Origin: a virus
IMG/VR virus record: IMGVR_UViG_3300022858_000070
Location: 1 to 37,599 of that record
Reading direction: 5' to 3' (one strand)
DNA: 37,599 bases
The translations under genes and the position numbers were made by a program. The notes below the pieces were generated by a model. It did not search any database, had not been told where the DNA came from, and saw only the letters and a list, made by a program, of their open reading frames with translations. Position 1 is the stretch's first letter. Each line of letters starts with the position of its first letter. Below, piece by piece: positions 1-8,130 of this stretch.

Positions 1-158
1 ATCCCACTGTGGGTGCTTACATCATAGGTGTAGTTAATATCTCCTTGCTTTATTCGCACCTTGGGAGAGAATATCTCAGGAGCAAAACCAAACATCCTTA
101 TGATATTCGCTATTACTGATTGAGCTATTACTAAACCGATTGCTATTGCTACTGTCAT
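1..158 (-). CDS. small hydrophobic-start protein, 3' end cut by window edge
   Basis: An open frame starts with ATG at 156-158 and runs off the left edge after about 52 codons. The first ~20 residues are hydrophobic (MTVAIAIGLVIAQSVIAN), which fits a membrane segment or signal anchor; the visible remainder (PEIFSPKVRIKQGDIN) is soluble. It starts just after the stop of the upstream gene (TGA at 163-165), so it belongs to the tail/fibre transcript. I do not recognise the family. Its place after the fibre genes would suit a lysis or virion accessory protein, but that is a guess from position. Confidence 0.5.
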   Translation of the reverse strand, partial: MTVAIAIGLVIAQSVIANIIRMFGFAPEIFSPKVRIKQGDINYTYDVSTHSG

Positions 159-162
159 TACT

Positions 163-576
163 TCACCACGTCTTATAGATTTTCATCATTGCTATTTGCT
201 CGCCACAGTCGTCAAAGTGGACTAGAACAAAGTCACCAATAACCAACTTCCCGGCAATAAAGGCATCAACTAAATCCTGAGTCACAAAGCAATCATAAGG
301 ATATTCCTGCCCGTTCCAAGTCCTGACTACTGATAATGGTCTGACTGCTGTCTGACTAAAACCTGTTACCCTGGCATAGTGAGTAGACTTGGGCGGTTCA
401 GGCGGAGGAGGTGGAGGTGAAGGCTCATCGGTAAACACCATAGTTCCGTGTGGTTCATCGCCCTTCTCCCAGTCGGGGTCAAAGGTATCAGATAACATAC
501 GATACCCCAAACCTTCAGCCTCGGTAACCTTTACTTGCCTGTCTTCCATATTGTCATAATGATATTCATATTCCAT
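163..576 (-). CDS. hypothetical protein with polyproline linker
   Basis: 137 residues. An acidic N-terminal part is joined by a polyproline stretch (residues ~53-61, SPPPPPPEPP) to a C-terminal domain of about 75 residues with alternating beta pattern (ARVTGFSQTAVRPLSVV ... GDFVLVHFDDCGEQIAMMKIY), which could be a small beta-barrel. It lies ten bases after the probable fibre gene 586-1125 in the same transcript. A proline linker between two modules is common in virion fibre accessory proteins and in chaperones. I do not recognise a family, and the role is inferred from position only. Confidence 0.7.
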   Translation of the reverse strand: MEYEYHYDNMEDRQVKVTEAEGLGYRMLSDTFDPDWEKGDEPHGTMVFTDEPSPPPPPPEPPKSTHYARVTGFSQTAVRPLSVVRTWNGQEYPYDCFVTQDLVDAFIAGKLVIGDFVLVHFDDCGEQIAMMKIYKTW

Positions 577-585
577 ATTGTCTCC

Positions 586-1125
586 TTATGCTATCTGGCG
601 AGCTATAATATAAGAGTCTTTATAAACTGTGGTGTTAGTGGCTTCGGCAGCTTGTTGTGACCATTGAAATTGAACATTTCCAGCATTAGCTCCACCGATA
701 TAAACTCCCCACACCAAAAGAACCCAATCTACAGTGGCCTGTACCGCAGGCTGTTGCTGCACAGCAAATTCTCTTGAGAGTATATTATTTAAGAAAGCAC
801 CACCCCAAGTCATAAACAAGTGATTAGCAGTAAAGGGTAAACTACCACCAGCAGGAACAGCAAAGGCATACTTAAAATCGGCTGCAGCAGTAGTTAAAAC
901 CCTACAGTAAAGAAATACTGACCAGACCTCATTCGCACCAACAGGAAATAGAAGATGGGTATCATTTACAAGGACATTTGAGTTATTGACTATCTGGTCG
1001 GCAGTCTTATGGATTGAAGTAAGAGCCGCATCATACTGCGTCTCAAGGTGGTCAAGATTGGTCTTATCTATTGGGGTGCCACCACCTACCCCTATTTCCC
1101 AAGTATAAGGTGTATAGATTCCCAT
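586..1125 (-). CDS. putative tail fibre / receptor-binding protein
   Basis: 179 residues. The N-terminus (MGIYTPYTWEIGVGGGTPI followed by DKTNLDHLE) has the pattern seen at the start of many phage fibre and baseplate proteins, where a short attachment segment of the type T-x-x-D-L-N-x-I-E precedes the distal domain. The rest is beta-rich and hydrophobic, ending in a segment that could be a trimeric beta-sandwich head. It starts one base after the stop of 1127-1639 and precedes the end of the tail module, which is where adsorption genes usually sit. Assignment rests on position and this N-terminal pattern; the receptor is unknown. Confidence 0.5.
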   Translation of the reverse strand: MGIYTPYTWEIGVGGGTPIDKTNLDHLETQYDAALTSIHKTADQIVNNSNVLVNDTHLLFPVGANEVWSVFLYCRVLTTAAADFKYAFAVPAGGSLPFTANHLFMTWGGAFLNNILSREFAVQQQPAVQATVDWVLLVWGVYIGGANAGNVQFQWSQQAAEATNTTVYKDSYIIARQIA

Positions 1126-1126
1126 A

Positions 1127-1639
1127 TTAAGCCTCCCTGATTCCGTCTAATCGTTCGAATTGCACACTTTCTGCACCCGTTTTATCTCTCACCCAGAACA
1201 CCCTTGCTATTAGAGTTCCGGTATCCTTGCCAGCGCCAGCCCCCCAAGCATCTGCTGAAGTCCCTGCCATCCATCCTAACTCTCTAATCCACCCTACAGC
1301 CTCATTGGGTTTGAGATAGAATAGGGTCTTGTATTGTCCCACTGCCGGGTCAGAACTGGATAGAATATTATCAATTCTAAATATCTCACTGCCCAGGGTG
1401 GTATTAGTAACGGCTAAAGTTAGTATAGTTCCATCATCATTTCCAATAGCCAGGCGCATAATCTTGAGGTCATCTTTGTGGACCAAATCTCCCGACAAAG
1501 CATCGGCATAAAGATTAAAGAATAGATTCGTGATGGTATTCTTGAGTGTCTTCCGCTCCAGAATCTTACCATCCAAATCTCGGACTGTCACCCTGATATT
1601 CTCAGTTATAATATTAATACAATTATGTTTAACTTTCAT
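1127..1639 (-). CDS. putative baseplate / tail-collar fibre protein
   Basis: 170 residues. The sequence has the look of tail-collar or fibre N-terminal domains: an early strand-rich segment (VTVRDLDGKILERKTLKN), a central LAIGNDDG followed by TTLGSEIFR, then YKTLFYLKPNEAVGWIRELG and a last part ending in TGTLIARVFWVRDKTGAES. This order (short loop with TTL, then an F-x-L-x-P-x-E-A-x-G-x-I-x-E motif, then LIARV) is familiar from phage structural proteins near the tail tip. It directly follows the hub gene with an 8-base gap. Structural role likely; exact position in the virion unknown. Confidence 0.5.
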   Translation of the reverse strand: MKVKHNCINIITENIRVTVRDLDGKILERKTLKNTITNLFFNLYADALSGDLVHKDDLKIMRLAIGNDDGTILTLAVTNTTLGSEIFRIDNILSSSDPAVGQYKTLFYLKPNEAVGWIRELGWMAGTSADAWGAGAGKDTGTLIARVFWVRDKTGAESVQFERLDGIREA

Positions 1640-1647
1640 ATACTACC

Positions 1648-4071
1648 TCAACAAGGCCATAGTGTAGCTCCCGGGTATAAGTCCGCCGCCGGGAACTCAC
1701 AGGCTGTAATAACCGGCTCTGAGATTGTTTCACTTACTTCAACATTGCCTGTAAAATCAGCCAGTATAATCAATATCTGGTCGCTTCCTATATGCAGACT
1801 ATCAATTACTTCTTGCTTCTGGTCAGCCAGAGACTTATAGAATTTGCTCCAGCCTCCCATCTCCGGGCCCTGAATACCAATGACATCATAAAAGAACTTA
1901 TCAGCTACCCTTGTTACTATTACAGATTCAATTAGTAATTCTGCATTATTTAACCCTATTGAAGGATAATTCACAGTCTGTAATTGACCTGGCCTTAATC
2001 CAGTTCTAGTAACTTGATAAGGAACTCTCTTCCCTGCTACTCCGAATCTTACTAATTTAGCCTTCCCCGAATCAATAGAGGCATCCTTGTCATTTAATGT
2101 AGGCTCGTCTGCAATTTCTTCCACATAACCGGTGCCGCCACCTTCGGCTGTTGCCCTGCCAGCAATCTCATTTGCATCTTCAACTAAAACCAAAATAGGA
2201 TATTGTCCATAATAAATAACCTCAACCGCTTGCGCAGCAGGGGGAGCAACGGTGAATGTGATAGTAGCATCCCCTTTATTCCAGTAGCAGTCCTTTGCCG
2301 TGTCTATGCCCTTAATCCCTATCGTCTGGCCAACGGCATTGACCTTGACGGATGTAGGCACTTTCTCAATAGGATAGCCAACTGTGAAAGCGAACTGGCT
2401 CCCATCTCCTACAAAATCTTCGGTCTGTTCCGCGGTGGTATCTCTGCCGCCTCTTATGTATTGCCTGTTTCTATATAGAGGATTGCCACCAGCATTTCTG
2501 ATACTGTTCTTCGTTATGTCGGAGGTCTCGGCATTCCAGGGAGCAGCGGTTGTAGTTCGGGCAACAAAGTAAAGTTTCTTGTATTCGTCTATATACCAGA
2601 TTTTGCCAGCCTTCTCAGCCAGGGCATCAAGGACATCCGAGGCTCTTACATAATTAAAGACTGCTTCGACTATATCGGGACCAGCCTCAATAGTTCCCTC
2701 GGTAACCCCTTCATCGGCTAGATAATTGGTCACTATACTGGAAACAATAGTTCCGGCAGCAGTAGCCAGGTGTGCTTCGGCAACCAACCTCTTATCAGCC
2801 AAGTAGTGATTATCCACACATACAATATGATGGAATAACCCCCCCGCAGGAGACATCGCAAAAGTCTCGACTGTATCAATGAATCCCCCGAATATCCTGC
2901 TTACTGAATCGTTTATGGTAACGGCTTGCCCCTTTGAGTAAGATAAAATCCCTTCCACATCAACAACAGTGAACTCGGCAATACTCCTTGCTTCAATTCT
3001 TAACTCAACCATCCTGGAGTATTTTCTTATCTCAGGATAAGCCCCTTCAATGGATATCTCATATGGTGTGAAGACTTGCTCACTACCAAAAGTAATCAAG
3101 CTATCCCACAGGGATTCTTTGGTTGCCTTTATCCAAGAGGCTGAACGGGCTATGTCGGAGATACGGATTTCACCTATTAAGCCATCAAAGAAGTAATTAT
3201 TTAAAAGATTATACCTAGCTCCAATCCTTGTTTCTACTGATGAACCTGTTGTAATGCCACTAACTGTCGTTAAGTGCCAAGCTGATTTCCCTATTACATT
3301 ACTTGGCACTCCGTCTACATACAAAGTGCCATTAGAAGAGTTCAGAGTGGTGGCAACATTACAGTAGAACCAACCCGTACTATGGTCATCAGGACGGATA
3401 GCTGTTATCCAATGCGTTAAACTTGCACCCGTTTCTCTCCAAATAAGGGCTTCTACAGTTCCACTCGCTATATCAAAATCAGCAGAATCGGGCAGGGTAA
3501 TGTAATCATCACTAATTTCCCCCTCAAACTCCTGTGCCTTCGCTACCAACCCATCAGCTTCAATAGGCTGATTAGCCCCCTTCTTTGCACCGTCATTATC
3601 GTTAGAAGTAGAGTCGTAGATATGGGCGTTATCCACCCCATCAGCCATATGGTAGACAGCCTTGAAATTTACGTCCCAGACACTCTCAGCAACTACATCA
3701 TTAGTATCTCCAACATAAGTATCATTATCAGCATGGTCAACATCATAATAGAGGTATAAGTCAGTATCAGCACCACTAGCTATATCGGAGACTTTAACCC
3801 ATAGCCAAGCCTTTTCGTTAGCATCATCCCACTTTTCTATTTCAACATAGAGTTCAGTCGTGCCATCATCTTTTGTAACAGCTATTTTCTTTCTGTTACC
3901 ATCAGCCATAAGCTCATCAAAGATTGCCGAAGCGTCAACGCCACCGATTCCAGAAGATGCTGATAGGTAAATTAAGACAGGGAAATCTTCTAATGCAGCG
4001 TCTATATCACCACTATCAATAGTGAGTTTTATTCGTTTTTTCCAATCTAGGAGCCAAGCTCCTGCTGCCAT
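1648..4071 (-). CDS. tail hub / baseplate protein with N-terminal DUF2341 and LamG-like modules
   Basis: 807 residues and apparently modular. Residues ~10-112 match the DUF2341 pattern (KRIKLTID, DFPVLIYLS, NRKKIAVT, LYVEIEKWD, LWVKVSDI, LYLYYD). Residues ~130-330 look like a LamG/concanavalin-A type lectin sandwich (AVYHMADG, DSTSNDNDG, QEFEGE, YITLPDSADFDI, LYVDGV, DGLIGEIRISDIARS, SWIKATKE). From ~340 on it resembles siphophage tail hub proteins (GQAVTINDSVSRIFGGFIDTV, RTGLRPGQLQTVNY). The gene lies right after the tape measure gene, the usual hub position. DUF2341-LamG pairs are known from microbial surface proteins, so this probably gives the tail tip a glycan-binding surface. Function is inferred from folds and position. 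Confidence 0.75.
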   Translation of the reverse strand: MAAGAWLLDWKKRIKLTIDSGDIDAALEDFPVLIYLSASSGIGGVDASAIFDELMADGNRKKIAVTKDDGTTELYVEIEKWDDANEKAWLWVKVSDIASGADTDLYLYYDVDHADNDTYVGDTNDVVAESVWDVNFKAVYHMADGVDNAHIYDSTSNDNDGAKKGANQPIEADGLVAKAQEFEGEISDDYITLPDSADFDIASGTVEALIWRETGASLTHWITAIRPDDHSTGWFYCNVATTLNSSNGTLYVDGVPSNVIGKSAWHLTTVSGITTGSSVETRIGARYNLLNNYFFDGLIGEIRISDIARSASWIKATKESLWDSLITFGSEQVFTPYEISIEGAYPEIRKYSRMVELRIEARSIAEFTVVDVEGILSYSKGQAVTINDSVSRIFGGFIDTVETFAMSPAGGLFHHIVCVDNHYLADKRLVAEAHLATAAGTIVSSIVTNYLADEGVTEGTIEAGPDIVEAVFNYVRASDVLDALAEKAGKIWYIDEYKKLYFVARTTTAAPWNAETSDITKNSIRNAGGNPLYRNRQYIRGGRDTTAEQTEDFVGDGSQFAFTVGYPIEKVPTSVKVNAVGQTIGIKGIDTAKDCYWNKGDATITFTVAPPAAQAVEVIYYGQYPILVLVEDANEIAGRATAEGGGTGYVEEIADEPTLNDKDASIDSGKAKLVRFGVAGKRVPYQVTRTGLRPGQLQTVNYPSIGLNNAELLIESVIVTRVADKFFYDVIGIQGPEMGGWSKFYKSLADQKQEVIDSLHIGSDQILIILADFTGNVEVSETISEPVITACEFPAADLYPGATLWPC

Positions 4072-4083
4072 GATAAGCCTCCC

Positions 4084-6036
4084 TTAAATTCTAAGTCCTG
4101 TCCTGAGCCTTATATCATCAACTAAGGGTATTTCTATTGCCTTAGCTAATATCCTGCCATCCAGTTCAAGGATAATATTAACCACCCTGCCCCCTATTCC
4201 ACCAACCATCCCTGATAGTTTATCTAAAGGTAAAACCGCCTCTGGCCTCTTCTCTGCTATATTAGTCAGCATGGGTCGCATAGCTATACCACCCTCAGCC
4301 ATCCCCGCTGCTTCTCGCCTCATTACAGTTGACTGTGCCGCTGAGATTGTCCCTGCTATTCTTCCAGCCCTTATTGTTGCCGATAGTGCCTGTGATGCCT
4401 GCGCCCCAGCCCAATAAGAATGCCATTCGGCTTCATTAGCAAATGTTGGTTCTCCTCCGGGTATTGCCCCACCAACTGGAGTTACCCTAGCCCCTTCGTA
4501 TGCCTTTGCAAGCCCGTCAACAGCTACGGCTTGGTCTTCCAGAATAGCATTTACTTCTTTAGCAAGTAACCCCGTAACTTCAAGGTATGTATTTACATTA
4601 TCTAATTCGTCTCCATAATCTTCCCATAAATTGGCTATTCTCTCGCTTGTCCATCCCTGAGAAATTAAAGCCTTAGTGACATCATCTGTGGTTATTCTTA
4701 ACTTACCAGCTTCGCTTCTCTCATACTCAAGCTCATCCCTAAGTGCCTCAATCTGTTCAAGCCTATTCTCGTAGATTTCCTGCTGCTCAAGTAATACCTT
4801 CTGTTGTTCCTCAAGCTCCTCTCTATAGGCTATTTCAGCTTTGGTCAAGTCATCAACCGCTACAGTCGTATCTTCAAGGATTCCCTTGTTAATCTCTAGC
4901 TCTCTATTGGTTATAGATAGGTCTCTCTTTACCTTCTCAGCGTCAATCATATTTGAAATGGCGTCGTGTGCTTCCTGAACCTTTCCACCCAGTATAGGAA
5001 TCCAAGAAGTAAATTTAGCTAAAGCACCGAGTATCTTCTCTATAGCAGTCAGGACAAATATTTTTATCTCAGACCAAGCTATTTTGAAGAAGTGAACCAC
5101 CTTATCCCAGTTCTTCCACAAAGCAATACCGGCAGCTATTAGAGCTGTGACACCCAAGATAACAAGTCCTATCGGCCCCAATGATAGGTGAAGAGTTATC
5201 CCAAAGGCTGCCATCGCTGCTGTGATACTGGGCATTAAAAGAAGAAGCCCACCTAGAGTAGTAAGTAATACACCCAATACTCCAGAAGCAATAACAATAA
5301 CTTTTGTTAATGTGGGATGTTCAGCTATCCATTCCTTCATACTCTCTATAATAGGCATAATGGTTTCTAGAAGAGATGTAGCAACCGGCAGAAGAGCAGC
5401 ACCTAGAGCTTCAACAACATCACCGACATTATTCTTTAACAAGTCCATTTGCCCCGCTAATGTTTGTCCATAAGCTTCGGCTTGCCCAGCAAATAATCGT
5501 CTAAGTTCAGCCCACTTTTCCTCTTCGTTCTCAACGGATTTCAAGGCAGGGATGTATCGTTCAACCATTCCCCAGTTTCCACCCATAGCATACTGAACCA
5601 ACTGTGAAGCGGAGGCAAGGTCTTTATTAGTCCCAACTGCCACATCCATTGCCAGGGTAAGATAATCTTGGGCTTCTGCTAAATCTCCGGTCATACGAAT
5701 CATTGAGGCCAGGGCATCACGCATATCGGAATCAGCGAAGGCAGTGGCTTGCTGTTGTGCATTTATCCACCCTTCGAGAGATTCCTTAGCATCATCATAG
5801 GAAAGTCCTACATTGGTCATTGCTACACTAAGCCGTTCAATACCAGCCTCTTCAGCGGCAGCCGCCTTCAATGATAAAGCCAGGCTACCCACAATAGCGG
5901 CGCCGGAGGCTACCATTGCTATACCGATAGCCTTCCGATGTTTTTCTATTGTCCCTCGGACACCAGACATCTTCGCATCAAAGTCTTTGGTATCTACCCC
6001 TAATTTCAGAAGGGCATCTCCGATTGAAATACTAAT
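4084..6036 (-). CDS. tape measure protein, probable ATT start
   Basis: The tape measure protein sets tail length and is ejected with DNA. It is about 650 residues, short for this class. It shows a low-complexity Ala-rich N-terminus (GIAMVASGAAIVGSLALSL), two long hydrophobic segments (~245-268 and ~284-306), a coiled coil (~365-450) and a Gly/Ile-rich C-terminus. The first in-frame ATG is at 5970, but 22 upstream codons read ISISIGDALLKLGVDTKDFD, which is the usual opening of tape measure proteins. They begin at an ATT (6034-6036) five bases after GGGGGTG. No ATG, GTG or TTG exists in that stretch. It follows the G-T chaperone frame by 13 bases. Confidence 0.88.
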   Translation of the reverse strand: MSISIGDALLKLGVDTKDFDAKMSGVRGTIEKHRKAIGIAMVASGAAIVGSLALSLKAAAAEEAGIERLSVAMTNVGLSYDDAKESLEGWINAQQQATAFADSDMRDALASMIRMTGDLAEAQDYLTLAMDVAVGTNKDLASASQLVQYAMGGNWGMVERYIPALKSVENEEEKWAELRRLFAGQAEAYGQTLAGQMDLLKNNVGDVVEALGAALLPVATSLLETIMPIIESMKEWIAEHPTLTKVIVIASGVLGVLLTTLGGLLLLMPSITAAMAAFGITLHLSLGPIGLVILGVTALIAAGIALWKNWDKVVHFFKIAWSEIKIFVLTAIEKILGALAKFTSWIPILGGKVQEAHDAISNMIDAEKVKRDLSITNRELEINKGILEDTTVAVDDLTKAEIAYREELEEQQKVLLEQQEIYENRLEQIEALRDELEYERSEAGKLRITTDDVTKALISQGWTSERIANLWEDYGDELDNVNTYLEVTGLLAKEVNAILEDQAVAVDGLAKAYEGARVTPVGGAIPGGEPTFANEAEWHSYWAGAQASQALSATIRAGRIAGTISAAQSTVMRREAAGMAEGGIAMRPMLTNIAEKRPEAVLPLDKLSGMVGGIGGRVVNIILELDGRILAKAIEIPLVDDIRLRTGLRI

Positions 6037-6049
6037 GGCACACCCCCTA

Positions 6050-6660
6050 TTACTTTTTCTCCACCTTTATCATACCGTTGGACATAGCTGAGAGTGCTTC
6101 AATGGGCACAGAACGGTCAGTAGAAGGTTGATTTGTATTACCTGTCTCTCGCTTCTTTCGTTCGGCTAGTTTTTCGCACATCAAATCCAACAATTCGTCA
6201 GTCCAGTTATTCACGATATAGTCGGGCGTGATGTGCCATTCACATAAAAAGAATTCAAAAGCTCCACCGATTGTTATTTTGGCACAATCTGTGCCATCGT
6301 CTCCGGCAGCGCCCGGGCTAAAGGGAAAGCTATCTTTACCACCTCATTAAAGGCTATCCTCAATTCTTCATCAGTAGCAACATTCTCAATTTCTTCCCTG
6401 TTCAGGTCTTTGGCATAATCAAAAAAGAGGTCAACTACCTGGTCAGGCATTGTTACCAACATTATAGACAAAACCTTCTCGAAATCGTCAGTTTTGTCTA
6501 TTTCAGTCTTTACATATTCAGGGAGGGGGGCTATCAGTTTAATAACCTTCGCCCTCCACTCCCTCGATTCCCGGATAACCAGGGGGCGGACTTCATATTC
6601 CTTACCCCCTAACATTACTTTGATTCCTGATTGGCAGAGTTTATCTTCTTCTGTTCTCAT
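6050..6660 (-). CDS. tail assembly chaperone G-T, made by -1 frameshift
   Basis: The G frame (6274-6660) ends at TAA 6274-6276, and a second frame, open from 6280 down to TAA at 6050-6052, has no start codon of its own near its beginning. It encodes about 76 residues (ITIGGAFEFFLCEWHITPDY ... TDELLDLMCEKLAERKKRE), a typical T-domain for the protein that wraps the tape measure during tail assembly. At the join the G frame reads CCA AAA TAA; a tRNA-Lys on AAA can slip back one base and still pair with AAA, moving into the T frame and past the stop. Gene order (tail tube, G, G-T, tape measure) is the classic one. The fusion would be about 204 residues. Confidence 0.8.
6274..6283 (-). promoter_or_regulatory. 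-1 ribosomal frameshift site at the G stop codon
   Basis: On the minus strand the G frame ends GTG CCA AAA TAA. The four As at 6277-6280 let the Lys codon AAA re-pair after a one-base backward slip, with the stop codon in the A site as a likely pause. The -1 frame then reads ATA ACA ATC GGT into the T domain. The site is not the textbook X-XXY-YYZ heptamer, so its efficiency cannot be judged from the sequence. Confidence 0.6.
6274..6660 (-). CDS. tail assembly chaperone G
   Basis: 128 residues, mostly helical, with the tail-chaperone pattern: a short N-terminal strand pair (GIKVMLGGKEYEVRPLVIR), a helix with a conserved-type WRAK, and acidic helical segments (DQVVDLFFDYAKDLNREEIE, ATDEELRIAFNEVVKIAFPL). 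It is the unshifted product of the G/G-T pair and probably binds the tape measure protein in excess over G-T. It begins 25 bases after the major tail protein, with an AAAGGAGTGAACC ribosome binding site before the ATG at 6660. Strength of the call comes from position plus the downstream frameshift product. Confidence 0.8.
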   Translation of the reverse strand: MRTEEDKLCQSGIKVMLGGKEYEVRPLVIRESREWRAKVIKLIAPLPEYVKTEIDKTDDFEKVLSIMLVTMPDQVVDLFFDYAKDLNREEIENVATDEELRIAFNEVVKIAFPLARALPETMAQIVPK

Positions 6661-6684
6661 GGTTCACTCCTTTTTGGTTAATTA

Positions 6685-7755
6685 TTATGCCGCATTATAG
6701 ACAAGAGTCACAGCCGGCTCCCCCGATGGCTTTAGTGCTTGAAATGTCACCGGAACAACTGTCTTTTCGCCTTTCTTATAAGCCATCCCAACAGACCCGG
6801 TGGCTGTTACTAAGGGCATCATAATAGCGGCTAAATGCCCACTAGGGGTTTTCCCCTCTATCTTGAGATTTAATTTCTTGTTGACCCCAGCCCCCAGGGT
6901 AAGGATACTTCCCGACAGCACAGCGCCCGCCATTGCCTTGTCAATATTGAAAAGCGAACTCTCCGCCATATTACAGGTGACTTCGGCAGTCTCTTTAGTT
7001 ATCACCCGGTCAATCTCGAATGTCTCCTCTTCAACTTCGATACCAGCGGTATCAGCTGTGTATGTTACGGTCACACCGTCCTCGGTATAACCAACCTCCG
7101 TGAATGGTGAACTCAAGGAAAGCGCTTCTGTGGTAGTGTCACCAGGCTCTATCGCATATGTGGTTCCCATAATCTCCACCGAGTCAATATAGCAGACCCT
7201 GGCTGGTGTAGCTTCCCACAACTCAAGACGAATCCGTGAAAGTATCCAGTTAGCGCAATCACCATCAGTGGTTACGCCCTCAATAATCCCTTGCTGCCCA
7301 TTCAAAGCTGCCAGCACCCAATTAGAGATTGATAGACCTACTTCGTCAACACCACCATAGCCTGAGTTGTCGGCATCGGCTAGAGTCGTCTGAACCCATG
7401 CGTTTGTGCCAAGATAGGTCTGGAGAGGAACTGCGGTAATCTCTACCCACGCATCTGAGTCGGGGTCTTCAAACCTGAATTCAAACTGAGCGAAGTTTCC
7501 TGTAACCGCTGAACAATGATGGAAGAAGCTGTTTGTAATGATACCTGCCGTCCAAAGTGTCATCGTTATTCCCCGAGAAGCCACATTGAACTCTACGTGA
7601 GTGCTACCGGCATTGCCTGAACCTGTCTTGGTCAGTTTGGCAGAATGTGCCCCTACATACTGCTGAACAGTTGACCACTCTGCCCGGGCGTCATTAGGTT
7701 GCCTGACCTCTAGTGTCGCAACCCCTGTTAAAACATTTGATATTGTCTTTGCCAT
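6685..7755 (-). CDS. major tail tube protein with N-terminal accessory beta domain
   Basis: 356 residues. The C-terminal ~150 residues have tail-tube features (SSPFTEVGYTEDGVTVTY, EVEEETFEIDRVITKETAEV, a late segment VPVTFQALKPSG) and the gene sits directly before the tail chaperones. The first ~195 residues are an extra beta-rich domain (SAKLTKTGSGNAGSTHVEF, GITMTLWTAG, FEFRFEDPDSDAWVEITAV, LSRIRLELWEATPARVCYI) of the kind seen in carbohydrate-binding or surface-decoration modules, so the tube may carry outward-facing domains along its length. The start has a good site (AGGAGGTAAAAAGAAATG). It is preceded by a terminator and a tiny reading frame, described separately. Confidence 0.72.
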   Translation of the reverse strand: MAKTISNVLTGVATLEVRQPNDARAEWSTVQQYVGAHSAKLTKTGSGNAGSTHVEFNVASRGITMTLWTAGIITNSFFHHCSAVTGNFAQFEFRFEDPDSDAWVEITAVPLQTYLGTNAWVQTTLADADNSGYGGVDEVGLSISNWVLAALNGQQGIIEGVTTDGDCANWILSRIRLELWEATPARVCYIDSVEIMGTTYAIEPGDTTTEALSLSSPFTEVGYTEDGVTVTYTADTAGIEVEEETFEIDRVITKETAEVTCNMAESSLFNIDKAMAGAVLSGSILTLGAGVNKKLNLKIEGKTPSGHLAAIMMPLVTATGSVGMAYKKGEKTVVPVTFQALKPSGEPAVTLVYNAA

Positions 7756-7778
7756 TTCTTTTTACCTCCTTGCTAATT

Positions 7779-7800
7779 AAAAAAGACGGCTTAAGCCGCC
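7779..7800 (-). terminator. Rho-independent terminator in the leader of the major tail gene
   Basis: On the minus strand GGCGGC-TTAA-GCCGTC forms a 6-bp stem (one G.T pair) with a four-base loop, followed directly by six Ts. It ends 24 bases before the ATG of the major tail gene, too close for a new promoter between them, so any transcript reaching the tail genes from upstream must read through it. Confidence 0.8.
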
Positions 7801-7824
7801 TATAGATTGGGATTTTATTCTATG

Positions 7825-7852
7825 CTATCGCTTCTTCATGCTAGTTACCTCC
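7825..7852 (-). promoter_or_regulatory. four-codon leader frame with strong ribosome binding site
   Basis: GGAGGT (847-852 in the 7.8-kb block, minus strand) is followed after eight bases by ATG AAG AAG CGA TAG (7825-7839), a complete frame encoding MKKR. The next element downstream is the terminator at 7779-7800. A translated mini-frame just ahead of a terminator has the layout of an attenuation leader, but it could equally be the start of a gene lost when the neighbouring cassette was inserted. Confidence 0.35.
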
Positions 7853-7908
7853 AAGGTAGTCTGGTATTACTTTTTACTTTCATGCCCCTCATTTTGGCTC
7901 TCAGTGCG

Positions 7909-7925
7909 TTAGGTATCAGCACGAA
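7909..7925. repeat. direct repeat, left copy, flanking HNH cassette
   Basis: TTAGGTATCAGCACGAA here matches TTAGACATCAGCACGAA at 8796-8812 in 15 of 17 bases. Read on the minus strand both copies encode the same gene ending: CGT GCT GAT xxC TAA. The right copy is the present end of the tail-terminator gene; the left copy looks like the former end of that gene, now separated from it by the cassette between the two copies. Confidence 0.7.
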
Positions 7926-7940
7926 CCCCCCCCAATAGAG

Positions 7941-7964
7941 AAAGCCCCCGATTAAGAGGGCTTT
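7941..7964 (-). terminator. terminator closing the HNH cassette
   Basis: Arms AAAGCCC (7941-7947) and GGGCTTT (7958-7964) form a 7-bp stem with a ten-base loop. On the minus strand the stem is followed by CTCTATT, a weak U-tract; on the plus strand by TGATTT. It lies downstream of the HNH gene and the 45-residue gene and inside the direct repeats, so it appears to be the cassette's own terminator and may work in both directions. Confidence 0.6.
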
Positions 7965-7992
7965 TGATTTAACTACAATGGTGGATTATTTG

Positions 7993-8130
7993 CTATTTCT
8001 GTTTGCTGTAATAAATCTTACGGGAGTTATTCGGTCTTTTGTCTGAAAACTTCCCAAATTTCCAGGTAGAACCTGATTTCTCACACAAATCCTTTATTAT
8101 TTCTAATCCAGTTTTCTTAATATATATCAT
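7993..8130 (-). CDS. small basic protein in HNH cassette
   Basis: 45 residues, starting at ATG 8128-8130 that overlaps the HNH stop codon (TAATG arrangement). It is rich in Lys and Arg (MIYIKKTGLEIIKDLCEKSG, then FGKFSDKRPNNSRKIYY) and could be a nucleic-acid-binding partner of the nuclease. It is translationally coupled to the HNH gene and lies before the cassette terminator. No family recognised; too short to be sure it is expressed, but coupling and absence of other coding in this stretch support it. Confidence 0.5.
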   Translation of the reverse strand: MIYIKKTGLEIIKDLCEKSGSTWKFGKFSDKRPNNSRKIYYSKQK

